Shown: positions 10,801 through 23,525 of the stretch, piece by piece
How the letters are laid out: every line of letters starts with the position of its first letter
Position numbering within the stretch: position 1 is the first letter of the stretch
Origin: Spirodela intermedia
Taxonomy: Eukaryota; Streptophyta; Magnoliopsida; Alismatales; Araceae
DNA length: 64,000 nucleotides
NCBI GenBank assembly: GCA_902729315.2
Contig: LR746277.1
Coordinates: 3,353,001 to 3,417,000, forward strand
Direction of reading: 5' to 3'
Position numbers and translations under genes: made by a program
Notes under the pieces: generated by a model
What the model saw: only the letters and a program-made list of their open reading frames with translations
Databases searched by the model: none
Told to the model about the DNA's origin: nothing

Positions 10801-12324
10801 TAATTCTTTTACTTTATCCTTGATTGACAACAAATGTAGTTCTGTATTCTAATTATTTTATTTTATTTTATATATTAATTTTAATTATTTCAAAGAATTT
10901 TTCACGTCAATAGAAGTCATTATATTGACAACCACCATTCTCATCTTTCCTTCCCATAATCTCTAATCTATTTTTCTATATTCGTGATTAACTCATCGCA
11001 TCATTAAGACCCTCTTTCTGATTATCTAGAGAAGACAAGAGAATTCAATATAAAGAATTAAATAGAGAATGAGGATATCAAATATTGAAGAGAAGAATTT
11101 ATTAATTATCTCATCCCATTTCATTTTTTGTTTCTTTTTAGTTAATATTTTTGTTTCAAAAATTAGAAATTTATCAAAGCTAGTTTTCATCATCCATGAA
11201 GATTAACCTAAACTTGTATTAATACTAGAATTTATTTAGAGAGTTCAATTATAAATATTGTTAAATTTCTATGCATTCAAACCAATGACTAATGCATGAT
11301 CAGGAACATTAATGGGCGTCATTGGATTAATTTGGGATAGCTTTGATAGATCAATAGTTTGCTAATAATATAAAATAGGAAAATATTTTTCTTGTAGCCT
11401 TTCTTTCATCTCATTTCAACTTGCATCAATATTTTAAGGTAAATTATGACTCTTACAATGAATTTAAGACTCAAAACATTTAAACTAAAATTAAAATCTA
11501 AACTATCCTTGTCTAATGTGGCAATCACATCATTTAAATAGTGCCTACATGACACAATTAGAGGTCACCCATAATAATGTTAAGATAGAAATGCCTTGTT
11601 AAGAAAGGAAATGATGTAGGTCCTCACTTCAAGAAAAGATGAGAAATTGTCTTTTGACTGAGATGGCCAAAATTACTAGGCCAAGGATTTTGGAAATGTG
11701 ATGGATGAGCTACAGAATGACAAGAGCATAAAAGTCCAAAATTTCCATTAGGCTCATAATAAAGCACATGAGAAATGCATCATAGATTGGGTTTCCTGGT
11801 TTTGGTTTAAATCATTAGTTTAAGAGATTTTAATCTACTTAAATCAATTTTAAAATATAATTAAAACCTGATCCATCTTTTTCATGGTGATCTAATAGAA
11901 ACCATACCTTGCCTTGTAGCTCTCTAGTTATGGATTACTAAATATTATGAAAGTTTCTCATTTTTAAGGTTGTACCTCTCTAGTTATGGATTATAATGCC
12001 CCTTATGAATTCTTGGGTGTTTTAAAGAATTCAGTTATTTGTTGTGGATTCAAAGCAGGATCTTCATTATTCAAAAGCTCTTGTTACATAGCTTGCAAAT
12101 TCAATGTCACACTACTATTTTTCTGCTAATTATACTATCTAAAGGATTCAAGCCTATTGAGATTATTAAGGTTTTTAAGTTCTAAGCTTTATCTCTATAA
12201 AGATAGTTTGGACATAAATAACTCAACCCTTCTGATGATTTTGTCAATGAATGAAGAAATAGTATCAAAAGTTTTACTTAAAAGACTCATAAATTACCCC
12301 CTAATATGACAGTCATTTTTATTA
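7889..12324. other. AT-rich intergenic DNA, no gene seen
   Basis: No protein domain is recognisable on either strand. A short degenerate tandem motif (variants of AGCACTAGTTCAATGAG) lies at about 8090-8180 and a GA-rich patch at 8969-9020. A GGGTGACAAACAAGGAA motif recurs in varied form near 10459, 10537, 10641 and 10818. Confidence 0.6.
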
Positions 12325-13290
12325 AATCCTGTAAATTTAAAATTTATAATACTAGAAATTAGTAAGTTTTAGAATTTTGAAAGTATTTATACAAAAATAT
12401 ATCAATTAAAATTGGATAACAAGCTTTAAAAATAGTCAAACTTTTCAAGTCATTCATAGGGATGTAACATAATATCAGGTAAAATTTTAGAATTTTGTTT
12501 CAAAGAATATATTTTTTTATGATTTGTGGACTAAAATATCATAAGAAAATGCTTTTTAAAATGAGAGAGAAAGAGAATTTAGGGCGGTGATATCAAGTGA
12601 ACGTTAGGGTTTAAAGAGTAGCAATTTGGGCAAATATACAATTCCACTCGACAATTATTACATAAATGACTAGAGATGATTCTATTGATGAAATTGAGAT
12701 CTGTAAACATCAAATTAATTGTAATCAATTAATGAAGATTTTTGAAACTTGAATTGAAAAAATCATTAATTAGATATTAAACTAGTTAAAATAAGAAAAA
12801 TAGAGTTTTGATGTCATGACAGTGATCATTGAAATTATGAGTGTTTGGGAGGATATCCAAGCAATGTCCATAGCCTTGAAGGCCCTCTTCTTACATGTAT
12901 GATGTGAGCACTCTCTTAATTCTCATGTAAAGTCTAGAGGGCAAAGGTAGGTGACAACAACACATCATTGGCAACTGACACCTAGTTGAGTACAAGTTTG
13001 ACGAAGATGGGTCTCCAATGACTGTCACCCAATAGAGCTAATTTTGATGGAGGTGGAGCATGTCTCAAGGGGCTTCATCTTCAAGTCATGTAGTAAGAGG
13101 AGGCTCCTTATCGCATTTGGAACATTCTGAAGAGATCATGACAAATCTCTTTGTGAATTAGTTTGTTCTCAATGATGACTTATTCATCGACCAATAAGAG
13201 ATGATTGTTTCAAATAATTCATGATTGACTAGTTGCTAAAGATGACATGTGATTGTTGTTGATGAAAATTTCATTGAAGATTGAGTGCTT
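12325..13290 (-). repeat. Old degenerate copy (N) of the solo-LTR-like family
   Basis: Starts with the GTAAATTTAAAATTTATAA block and includes the CATAGGGATGTAACATAATATCAGG landmark in spread form. The CTGTCACC, AGCTTCATC and TGATGAAAATTTC-like blocks follow in the order seen in intact copies. Both ends are eroded. Confidence 0.6.
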
Positions 13291-14451
13291 TTGTTGTGAC
13301 CATTGTCGTTGCTTGTTCGTCGACGGTATTTTCACTGATGAAAATTTTAGTGACACCCTAATAAAAACTCAACCTATTTAAAGGCTTCACATTGTAGCCT
13401 TCTGTGGTATTATTGAGTACTATGAAAATTTCACCTCTTTGAGATTGTAACTCTCTACTTTTGGATTTAAGTCCCCCATGTGAATTTAAGGGAACCGTCA
13501 TGATCTTATGGGTTCAAGGGTTGGAGCTGTCAATTCTATAAATTTAGAACCTAATTTCTTCCCCAAAATTCATGCTTTGTGGATTCAAGGAAAAATTTTA
13601 TTTTTTTTCTGCCTCAACATTTTGTCAAGAAAATCCAGAAGTTCCTAAGAATTTAAGATAATTGAGCAAGATTCATGTGGTTGAGTCTTACTCCTCTAGT
13701 CATGATGCTTCCTAAATCAATATTCATTCAATATGATACACCTAAGTAAGTTAATGCCAAGGTTATGCTTTGTCTCTCCACCAAAAATTTTATGTAAAAT
13801 ATCATCTTCTTGACATCAAGGCTGGCCCTCTATTTATAGGAAAACATTAAATCTTTGATTAAGTCCTCCTAAATGCAATCTAGAAATCCCAACAGCTCCC
13901 ATAATTGTTGGCTAGAAATTTCCACAACTAAATTTTCAAAAATTGGTAAATATGGTTGGATAAATTAGAATATTAAATAGACATGAAAAACTTCTAAACA
14001 TAGCCAAAATATTCAATCATAAACTTAATTTCCAACAAAAATTGGCAAAAGAGACAGTATTAAATTATTCACCAAGTCCACACATGTGCCTCCTTTGGGT
14101 GTAATCATTGACTGCTGAAAAATTGTCTCTAATCTCCTCATTAGAAAGGTTGTTCCACCACTTTATAATCCTTGTTAGCACATGAATTGTTAGCATTTGA
14201 TTCAGGCACATCAATTGTTAGCATCAAACTAAGTTCTTTTGATTCTGTTTTAGTTTTGATACTCCAACACAACGACTCCGACTTCTTGAAATGATTTTTA
14301 CCTTTCCTGCATTGCCTCTAACTTTGGACACTTTGAATTCTATCCATTGTCACTGGTGCCAATTTGACAACTGAATAACATACAAAATGACATAGAAATA
14401 GAAACTATCATATTCTTATTAGTCAAGTAGAAGAATCCTCAAAGGATTGAC
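13291..14451. other. No gene seen; upstream flank of the protease pseudogene
   Basis: AT-rich DNA without recognisable coding content. The last 60 bases begin to resemble the upstream flank of the intact protease gene (reverse strand of 33856-34010). Confidence 0.55.
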
Positions 14452-15461
14452 TTGATTGGCTATCTAGTAGGATTTAAGTCAATGAACAGAGTAACTACAG
14501 CACGACTTGTTCCTGCACTGGATGAAGTTTATATACAGTGTCATCTTGGCACTAGACACCACACCAAAGAGCAGTCCGAAAATGACTCCATTCTCATTGA
14601 TCTCCTCTACATTGTTCTGTGTTTTTCTGTCTTGCTACAACAACCAAGTCTAGGGACTAACCAAAAATTCTCAATCTTCAAAGTGGATGACTTTGTGCCC
14701 ACTACCAATTGTTCTTCATCCAAAGGTTTGCTAAGATGAATAAATTCTATCAAGCAATTGTATTCTTCATCTTTGAAAAAAATTCACGATAGAATTAGAA
14801 TGAACTCAATTTGAAGGTTAAATGTGTTGTCATGATGTAACCAAGTTCATGTAAATAATATTTATAAAACCTCACTCTTGTATTTAAGATAAATAAGGGT
14901 TGATTCTCAAGGAGCATGGGTAATAAGAGGACGAATTCTACTTATTTTATTTCTTATATAGATATATATATATGTGAGATTGTGAAGGACAAAATTAAAT
15001 GTAAAAAGATGAAGACAAGAGTTATAAAAAGCTTGACAAAAGGCGAGAGAATAAATCTAATATAATAGAATGATGGAATAAATGATAAAACTAGTTCGAA
15101 TTAAAAGTTAATCTATCTATAGAGAAGATTACAAAGATGTCCTAAATCTAAATCTTGTACAAACTTTGCTGTGCATTAGTCCTAGGTTGAATGATGTTTG
15201 CTTCATGATGATCTTGATGTGCCCTAGGTAATCTATATATAAGATATTAATACATAAATACAACTACTAATTTATAATTGTAAAATTACAATTCTTTGAA
15301 CAAGTCTAGAAGTCTTATAATGACGAGATTAGTAGTGTCTGATCTTTTATAGTGACTGATGACTGCACGATTTTATATTTTCGCACATGATCCTAAGTTA
15401 TGTTTCGTCACCGTGTGAATTTTATCTCTATCACCTTTCACTATCTATATGTCTATCTACC

Positions 15462-16008
15462 TACATCTCTATCTCTCTCTCTCCTTCTCTCTCCCTCTCC
15501 CTCCCTCTCTCTCTCCCTCCTTATTCCTCCCTCTCCCTCCCTCTCTCTCTCCCTCCCTCTCCCTCCCTCTCTCTCTCCCCCTAACCCTCCCTCTCTCCCT
15601 CCTTATCCCTCCCTCTCCCTCCTCTCTCTCTCTCTCTCTCTCTCTCTATCCATCTATCTCTCCCTCCCTCTCTCTCTCTCTCTCTCTATCCATCTATCTC
15701 TCCCCTCTCTCTCTCTCTCTCTATCCATCTATCTCTCCCCCCTCTCTCTATCCATCTATCTCTCCCTCTCTCTCTCTCTCTATCCATCTATCTCTCCCCT
15801 CTCTCTCTCTCTCTCTCTCTCTCAACGACCAGCCACCCATCTATTTAGGAAGGGCTAGACTCTAATCCTTCGGATTGGGAACGATGCCCTTTTTCTGTCT
15901 CTCTGTCCTCACTATCTCTCTCTGCCTCACTCTCTCAATAACTGTGCACTTATCTAATTAGGAGGGGATAAAGATGCAACCCTTTGGACTGAAAAAGGTC
16001 TCCTCTCC

Positions 16009-16084
<76 letters not shown>

Positions 16085-16190
16085 CTCGCTCTCTCTCTTT
16101 CCCCCTCTCTCTAGAACCATCCGCCCATCCCTTATTAAGGAACTCTGTAATTCTTCGGGCCAGGAACAATTCTCCTCTCTCTCTCTCCAT
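15462..16190. repeat. CT microsatellites with an interleaved ~65-bp unit (intron of protease pseudogene)
   Basis: Long CT/CCCT tracts (15462-15822 and 16009-16111) alternate with three copies of a non-simple unit at about 15823-15895, 15937-16005 and 16112-16185. The units share the pattern CATCT-TTA--AGG---, then ACCCTTTGGACTG or a variant, then a run into CTCTCT. The same unit occurs in the intron of the intact paralog. The Ser/Leu- and Arg/Glu-rich open frames across it are artefacts of the simple repeat. Confidence 0.85.
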
Positions 16191-16560
16191 TTATCCCTCT
16201 ATCAAGGAAAACAATCCAAAGCGAGGGGTACTAAGTCAGGTAATTGTTATCTAATTTACAATATAATTGGATGAAACCCATTGCGAATTAGATTCTGAAA
16301 GACATTCAATTGAGACTAGAAATTTTCATCTGCAAAGTGATTTTTAGAATCTGACGACAAGGAATTTATGGTAAATCATTTATTCATCAATTTACTGGAT
16401 ATTATCTTACCTTGGACTGTCTGACTAGATGTTAGGGTCCATTCAAAAAAAATATGGAATTATGACCCGCTCCAATAATTAGTTAAGGATTTCGTTTTTT
16501 GGTCTAGTTACACCTGTCGTTGCTCACGAACCGTTCAACCTTCCATCCGTTCTCAGATGG

Positions 16561-16593
<33 letters not shown>

Positions 16594-17686
16594 AATGTGT
16601 GTATTCATATGTATATACCTCCACTCCTCCCGCTAGTTTCACATAGATAAATACATGCACATATTCACATCGATATCTTCCTCTCTGTATTTGTGGCGTC
16701 AACATTATCACAAAAAACCAGAACATCCATCAGAGATAACACCAGACAGCAACATTTCTGATCTTCTCCTCTGTTAACAGGCCAGTGGGGTCATTCCCTT
16801 ACGATCATCCACAGTTACGGTCCTTGCTCACCCTACAACGACAGCAAACACAGCCAAAAGAAAACTCTAGCCCAGGACTCCCTCAGGGTTGCTTCATTGC
16901 AGGCGAGAGTATCCGGAACCGTTAGCAACAACAAGAGAACGACAGATCAGAGCGGCGTTTCCATTCCAGCGCAGAGCGGTGCCTACCTCGGCACCGGCAA
17001 CTACGTCATTACCATCGGACTCGGCACTCCCACGAGAGCCCAGACAGTGGTAATCAACGCCGGTAGTGACGTTTGCTGGGTCCAGTGTAGGCCCTGCACG
17101 TCGTGCTACCCACAGTAAGAGCCCATATTCAACCCTTCGGCCTCTTCCTCCTACACCCGGTTCTCCTGCGGCTCGTCGGCGTGTGCCAATCTCAATCCTC
17201 CAAGCTGTTCCGCCGGTGCCTGCGCTTATAGTGTCCGATACCGCGACGGCACCAGCACCGTCGGTTTCCTCTCCTCTGACACCCGTACGCTGACACCAGC
17301 CTACGTGTTCCAGAACTTCATTTTCGGGTGCGGCATAAACAACGGGGGACTCCTTGAGGGTGTCGCTGGCTTGATGGGTCTTGGCCGAGGCTCCTACTCT
17401 CTGGTGTCACAGACCTCTTTCAGCCTCGACAACGTCTTCTACTGTCTCCCCAACCGAATCAGTTCTACAGGCCAGCTGACCCTCGGCAGTAGCTCCGAAT
17501 CAGCGTAGGAGTGTAAAATGCTACGGATCACCGACACTCCGACGTCAGAGCTGGCGGCACAATCATAGACTCTGGAACTGTCGTCACCCGCATACCACCG
17601 GCGGCCTACAACGTGCTGAGGTTTGCCTTCAGGAGCATTATGTTGCGGTATACGAGAATTCAGGTTTTGACCCTTCTGGATACCTG

Positions 17687-18042
17687 TGATGGCATTAAGC
17701 CTAGTCAAGAAACGGGAGCATGAAGATCGCCAGAAACGACGACACTTTGGTAGTTTCTCCAGCGAAGACTGTTTCAAATTGTTTACCATTTCTTAAGTCT
17801 TGTTATTTTTAATCTTGTCCGTCCATCTCTTCTGAGTTATAATGGCTGAGATGAAAGCTACGTGAAAACTTGTCCCCACGAATCAGAACTATCTTTAACG
17901 ACCGTTACTCTTGCTCTCTCCTATAAATTGTACTCAACATGTGCGATGAAATGTATGAAGTAGAGAGGCTGCTCTGTTTTCTTTGAAAACATCCGTGCTT
18001 TAATCCTTCCCCATTCTCTCTCCAGATCATTTGATCCCAACA
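17687..18042 (+). repeat. 5' LTR of the Copia element
   Basis: 356 bp, from TGATGGCATT to GATCCCAACA. A TATA-like CTATAAATTG lies at about 17921-17930, a plausible retroelement promoter. It matches the 3' LTR except for substitutions and an extra segment around 17884-17912. Confidence 0.93.
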
Positions 18043-18044
18043 TT

Positions 18045-18056
18045 TGGTATCAGAGT
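18045..18056 (+). other. Primer binding site, initiator Met-tRNA type
   Basis: TGGTATCAGAGT lies two bases after the 5' LTR. It fits the TGGTATCAGAGC complement to the 3' end of initiator tRNA-Met used by many plant Copia elements, with one mismatch. Confidence 0.88.
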
Positions 18057-18099
18057 CAGGTTTGCAGAGAGACGACAGAAGATGCCGCGTCATGGAGAT

Positions 18100-19013
18100 G
18101 CTATGGAAGGCGAGAGCTAGTTCGCCACAAGCGGAGCTGTGAAAGGACCTGGAGATGCCGGATATCCAGGTACGTTTCTGGTCTCAAATAAGACCAATTA
18201 TCTAGTGTGGGTGATGCATATGCAACTCCACTTGGAGGCCACAGCTTATGAGATGCTATTTAGTCAGAGACAATAGCAAGGAAGAAGGATCGGCAAGCCC
18301 TCTCTGTGATACTCGGAGCCGTGTCGGAAGACATTCAGACACAACTCGACATCACAAAAACGGCAAAAGAAACTTGAGAGCTTTTCAAAGCAACATTTGT
18401 AGGAGTGACCCGTCTCACGAAATCAAGACTTCAAGGTCTCATGCGAGAACTTGAGATGCTTTAAATGGGGGATGATGAAACTATGACAGACTTCACTAGA
18501 AAACTGTCACGAGTTGTCACTCAAATTAGAAATTTGGGTGAAAAGCTAGAGGAAGGTGCTGTTGTTGCTTCTTCGAGCAACACCAGGGAGATTTAATCCA
18601 ATTACGGCGTCTCTCGAGCAATTCAACGACATCAACTCCATGCCATTTGAAGTAGTGAGATCTCTTAAGATCTACGAAGAGAAGCTCAAGTCTCATCAGC
18701 AAAAAAAGGAAGAACAAGTCCTTTTTTCTCACGGGATTGAGAAAACAAAGGGTGGAACTACCCACAGCAGAGGACATGGTCGAGGTCGTCGGCATGGCCG
18801 AGGAAGAGGAAGAAGCAATGAGAGAGGCTCGGATGAAAACTGGAAGCCTCGTGAAAAATCCATAGTGAAATGCTACAACTATGACAAAATGGGGCATTAT
18901 GCATCTGAATGCTATGCAGAGAAAAAGGAGAAAGCTCACCTCACGAAGATCGAAGAAAAGGCCGAGTCAATGCTTCTAATGGCAACCCTACTACAAGGCA
19001 CAATGGAGACTTA
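18100..19013 (+). pseudogene. Copia Gag remnant
   Basis: Broken Gag of the UBN2 type. Recognisable parts include ITASLEQFNDINSMPFE at about 18600, a charged linker rich in GRGR repeats, and a zinc knuckle at 18871-18912. The knuckle reads CYNYDKMGHYASEC, so the second cysteine of CX2CX4HX4C is tyrosine and zinc binding would be impaired. Upstream Gag is fragmented by stops. The longest open piece is 18556-19014. Confidence 0.88.
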
Positions 19014-19019
19014 AATTGA

Positions 19020-21950
19020 AGATGGACTGTGGTACTTAGACACAGGTGCCACAAATCACATGACTCGAGATCAAAATCTATTTTATAAACTCATTGAATC
19101 ACCTGGAGAGGTGGTGAAATTTGGCGACGGCTCCAACATCGACATATCAGGCAAAGGGAGCATTCTAGTAAGTTGTCAAGACAAAAGTACGTTGACCCTT
19201 AGTAATGTACTTTATGCTTCTAGACTGGAGACTCACATACTCAGCCTCAGCCACTTAGATGATCGAGGATTCAAAATCGAGATGGAATCAGGCTATCTCA
19301 CTATCCTCGATTAACAAAGAAGACTTCTAGCATAAGTAAAGAAGACATAGGGAAGTCTTTATCTGTTGAAACTAGCAATTGATGATTTGTGTCTTGTCTC
19401 AAAAGAAGTTGAGACCAAATGGATTTGGCATCGGAGGTATGGCTACCTTAATTTCAACTCTCTAAAGTCCTTTCCTAGTGTTGTCCAAGGGTTACCTCCA
19501 CTTCAAATGCTCAAGAGCATATGCCGAGATTATGTGGCCGCTAAACATCCTTAATATACTAGAGTTGATTTATAGAGATCTCTGTGGCCCGATCATACCA
19601 AGCACATATAGAGAAAAACGATATTTCTTCTTGATTATAGATGATTATTCCGAACTAACGTGGGTTGCTTTTTAGAAGCAGAAGAGTAAAGCTTTTCAGG
19701 CATTTGTGAAGTTTAAAACTATGGCCGAGACAGAGAAGAAAGTCAAAATCGATATTTTTCGAACTGACAGAGGGGGGGAATTTAATTCTACGGAATTTGA
19801 TTCTTTCTGTTCTCAACATGGAATCAAGTGACATCTCACAGCCCCCTACTCATCTCAACAAAACGAGATTGTTGAGAGAAAGAATCTAACCATTATGGAA
19901 ATGGTTCGATGCATGATGAGAAGTAAGAATTTACCTCCTGAGCTATGGGGCAAAGCCGTGAACACAAGCATCTACATCCTTAATTGATCACCTACAAAGA
20001 GCCTCAATGAAGTCACACCATATAAAGTTTGGTGTGGATCTAAACCAAATGTGGCTCACTTTAGATTGTTTGGTTCACTGGCTCATGTGAAGATACTCGA
20101 ACAACACTTGACCAAGCTACAAGACAGAAGCAAACCTATGATATTCATAGGATACAAAATGGGGACAAGCTTATAGATGCTTCGATCCTCAAGAAAATAA
20201 AGTTCACATCAGTAGAGATGTGATTTTCGAAGAAGATAGTCAATGGGAGTGGAATTCTTCAAAGCAATCTAGCAAAGGTACACTCTGCTTACCCACTTAT
20301 GTTAACTCCGGGAAATCCCCACGACCAAGTTGTCTCTAAACCAATACTCAATATCCCTATTGCCCAAGATCAAGATATATCTTCATCATCAGAAGGAGGT
20401 TATCCTAGAAGATTTAAAGATATAACTCAAGTCTATAAAGAAATAGAGGAATGCAATCTATAATCGAAGAACCCTCATATCAAGAAATGACCTCATAAGT
20501 AATTTGGAAATTTGGAGAAAAGCCATGGAAGAAGAAATTGAAGTAATCGCGAGAAACCACACGTGAATTCTCACTCTGGCCACAAAAAATTGCAAGCCCA
20601 TCAGTCTTAAATGAATTTTAAAGACAAGGAGAAACTCACAAGGGGAAATAATTCGCCACAAAGCCAGATTGGTCGCAAAAGGGTATGTTCAAAAATTGGG
20701 CATTGATTATGAGGAAGTTTTTGCCGCAGTAGCAAGAATGGAGACAGCTAGAGTAATAATTGCTCTTGCAGCCCAAAATGGTTGGAGACTTCATCATCTA
20801 GATGTCAAGTCAATATTTTTAAATGGAGAACTTGAAGAGAAAGTTTTTGTCAAGCAGCCAAAAGGGTTCATCCACAGAGGTAAAGAGAATTATGTTCTGA
20901 AATTAAAAAAGGCCCTATATGGATTAAATTAGGCACCCCAATCATGGTATACAAAGCTAGATAAATCTCTCACCTCACTTGACTTTATCAGATGCTCTCA
21001 AGAACATGCAGTGTACACAAAATTCTCTAATAAAGTTCACTTGACAATCAGGGCGTATGTGGATGATCTCATAGTAACCGAAACTAGTGAAGAATATATC
21101 TCAAATTTCAAACAAACAATGATGAAGCAATTCGAGATGAGTGATCTGGGTCTACTCACATCATATCTGGGAATAAAAGTGGAACAAACTGGAGATGTGA
21201 TCAGACTGAAGAAAAAGAACTATGTTCTGTGGTTATTTGAACAGAGTGGAATGCAAGAATGTAACTCTGTCTCCATGCCACTTGAAGCACGATTCAAGTT
21301 CAGTGAAGGAAGCAAGAGTCAACCTATTGACTCGACAAAATTCAGCAGCATAATCGAGAGCTTGAGGTATTTAATTCATACCCGGCCTGATATAACCTAT
21401 TACGTGGGCTATCTTAGTAGGTACATGGAAGCACCTACGACAGAGCACTTGGCTGCTTTAAATCGGATTCTCTAGTATGTTAAAGGCACTATTAACTTCG
21501 GAGTGCTATTCAAGAAGGAGAACAACTTCACTATATTTAGATATAGTGATAGCAATCATGCGGGTGACTTAGCTGATCGCAAAAGTACGATTGGAGTATT
21601 ATTCTTCCTCTGATCAAATTCAATAAGCTGGACTTCACAAAAGTAAAAATTATTGCTCTCTCCTCATGTGAAGCCAAATATGTGGCAGCTACTGCAGCAG
21701 CATGCTAAGGAATTTGGTTATCAAGACTCATCGGCGAATTGATGATAGTAAAACCAGCTCTAGTCAAGTTATTTATCGACAACAAGTCAGCAATTGTATT
21801 GTCCAAGAATCTAGTTTACCACAACAGATTGAAATACATTGATATACATTATCATTTCATTTGATCTTGCCTTGAAGATAAACTAATTGAAGTGGAACAT
21901 AGTAGAACAGAGAGCCGGCATACTCACGAAAGCATTGAGAAAAACTCGTT
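19020..21950 (+). pseudogene. Copia Pol remnant (protease, integrase, RT, RNase H)
   Basis: Order along the strand: protease motif WYLDTGATNHM at about 19030; GAG-pre-integrase block IWHRRYGYLN at about 19424; integrase core with DLCGP, IFRTDRGGEF (about 19757) and QQNEIVERKN (about 19858); reverse transcriptase with HHLDVKSIFLNGEL (about 20791) and the catalytic YVDDLIV (21056-21076); and RNase H near 21546-21900 with DSNHAGDLADRKST. Stops interrupt integrase, RT (after ALYGLN at 20930) and RNase H. It is not translatable as a polyprotein. Confidence 0.92.
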
Positions 21951-22006
21951 TTGATGAACTTCGCCAAAAATTGAGCATGTTTGACGATGGGGGGAATATT
22001 GGGCTT

Positions 22007-22017
22007 AGAGGGGAGAT
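22007..22017 (+). other. Polypurine tract before 3' LTR
   Basis: AGAGGGGAGAT directly abuts the TG of the 3' LTR at 22018, the expected place for plus-strand DNA priming. Confidence 0.8.
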
Positions 22018-22346
22018 TGATGGCGTTAAGCCCAGTCAAGAAAAGGGAGCGTGAAGATCACAGGAAATGGCGACACTCTGGCAATTTCTCTTATAAAGAC
22101 TATTTAAATTGTTTACCATTCTTAAGTCTTGTTGTTTTTAATCTTGACCGTCCATCTCTTTTGAGTTATTATGATTGAGACAAAAGCCGCGTGGAAATGT
22201 GGCCCCACAAAATCTCATTCTCTCCTATAAATTCTACTCAACATGTTTGATGAAATGTATGAAGTAGAGAGGCTGCTCTATTTTCTTTGAAAACATCTGT
22301 GCTTTGATCCTTCCCCATTCTCTCTCCAGATCCTTTGATCCCAAAA
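22018..22346 (+). repeat. 3' LTR of the Copia element
   Basis: 329 bp. It aligns along its length with the 5' LTR, ends GATCCCAAAA (expected CA end mutated) and is followed by the target duplication ACCTA and then the resumed protease sequence CTACGACTTCAGCAA. Confidence 0.93.
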
Positions 22347-22820
22347 ACCTACTACGACTTCAGCAATGCGGGGATGGTGACGCTCGCCGATCAAGCTCCA
22401 CTACACTGACGTTGACGTCGCCCTCAGCTCATTAGAGTGTTCTTCTCCATCAGAAACTCGCAATATTGCCTCACATTTGTCGGGAATACTAATCCCATGC
22501 AAATCGATATCATCGGCGACATCCAGCAGAAAACTGTGGAAGTGATCTACGATATCAGTACGACAAGGATCGAGATCGCTGCTTTGGCACTTGTGCCTGA
22601 TTCCCCGCTAGGCGCCAACTTTGTCTTTCATTAGGGTTAAAACATGGTTGTCTTCTGATCGTCCTGTCTTACCAGAGACCTGAGATAACCTCTATCTCTT
22701 ATTTCCGGTTTTATGGGATAAATTAGGTACTATAATAAAAATGTAAGTTGAAGGGGGTTGGGAAAAATTGCCTGAAACTTATGGCCAGGCATTACAACGG
22801 AATCAGTTGTACTGCAGCCA

Positions 22821-23057
22821 TTACGTCTTATGAATGACTTTCTTAAAAAACTCATTTAACAAGTTTAATTGAACCTTAGTCATACCTTTCTTGTCTAGTT
22901 CTAATTTTTCTTCTAATGGCATAGTGCTTGTCATTTTCTCTTTGCTGATTAGTGTCTTATCCAGCCTTTGGTGGGTCAAAAGAGTTGTCATCCTGGCCAA
23001 CAATATACCAAAGTTGATGTTCTGATCAAACTTCTCAATATCAAACTTTGTAGACAT
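22821..23057 (-). mobile_element. Copia Gag N-terminal fragment
   Basis: A 78-residue open frame starting MSTKFDIEKFD, followed by an ILLARMTTLL block and a long charged helix EEKLELDKKG. This fits the N-terminus of Tnt1-like Copia Gag proteins, in which MSTKF(D/E)IEKFDG-NF is characteristic. No other part of an element is visible around it and it lies opposite to the nearby Copia element, so it is a separate solitary fragment. An expressed Gag-derived small protein cannot be excluded but nothing supports it. Confidence 0.75.
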
Positions 23058-23525
23058 GTTTTACTCTTCAAGTACCGAAACTAAACACCCAACGATATTA
23101 TGATACAAATATTTATGAAAAAGGGCATGGAACTTATGACCTGGTGTTATAGTGGAAGGCCCAAAAGATAACAATACCCATAAGGTACACACAGGTCAAT
23201 GCACCTCACAGCCACCAAAATGAGAAGAAATTTCATTACTAATGAGGAACAAAAGATCTAATGAGTGGAGGATAAATCATGACCAAAAGCCAAAATGGGG
23301 TAAACATTGCATTGCTTATTTTTGCTGTTGGAGAAAAAAGAGTTTTTCTCTCTCAATTCCTCTCTCCCAAGCCCCTTTTTAATATTCTTTTTACTTGATT
23401 TTATATTCGTAACCAGCCCCTAAAATAAATTCAAGGGAGAGATGAGAAGTCTTAATACTTTGACTGAGTCAACCTTACAAAGAACCATACTCATCACTTT
23501 AGATTAACTTTAAAATATTGGTCAT
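23058..23525. other. No gene seen
   Basis: Intergenic DNA between the Gag fragment and repeat copy A, with no domain or repeat recognised. Confidence 0.5.

Larger units (their letters stand above)
17687..22346 (+). mobile_element. Decayed Ty1/Copia LTR retrotransposon in the protease pseudogene
   Basis: A complete but inactive element. Its two LTRs (17687-18042 and 22018-22346) begin TGATGGC and end CCCAACA/CCCAAAA. A 5-bp target duplication flanks it, ACCTG on the left (17682-17686) and ACCTA on the right (22347-22351). The domain order Gag, protease, integrase, reverse transcriptase, RNase H defines the Copia superfamily. Stops and frameshifts occur in every domain. It lies in the same orientation as the host gene. 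The LTRs differ by many substitutions and a gap of roughly 27 bp, so the insertion is not recent. Confidence 0.95.
14582..22640 (+). pseudogene. Aspartic protease pseudogene (At5g10770-like), split by a Copia element
   Basis: Paralog of the intact gene at 30858-33855 with the same two-exon layout. Exon 1 is 14582-14725, ending in the same phase-1 donor (GTTTGC). Exon 2 begins at 16781 after CTGTTAACAG. Lesions seen: a frameshift after the signal peptide around 14645; the first catalytic motif DTGS changed to NAGS (17056-17061), losing the catalytic Asp; a TAA at 17116-17118; a deletion with frameshift just after 17508; and a 4.66-kb Copia insertion at 17687-22346 inside the LDTCYDF codons. 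The last exon part, with further frame breaks, resumes at 22352 and ends near 22611-22640. The second motif IIDSGT survives at about 17561. This is clearly non-functional as a protease. Confidence 0.93.

Noticed and set aside
15387-15865. Long Ser/Leu/Pro-rich open frames on plus (three overlapping)
   Set aside because: They are translations of CT/CCCT simple repeats within a protease intron.
15954-16190. Arg/Glu-repeat open frame on minus
   Set aside because: Caused by the CT microsatellite.
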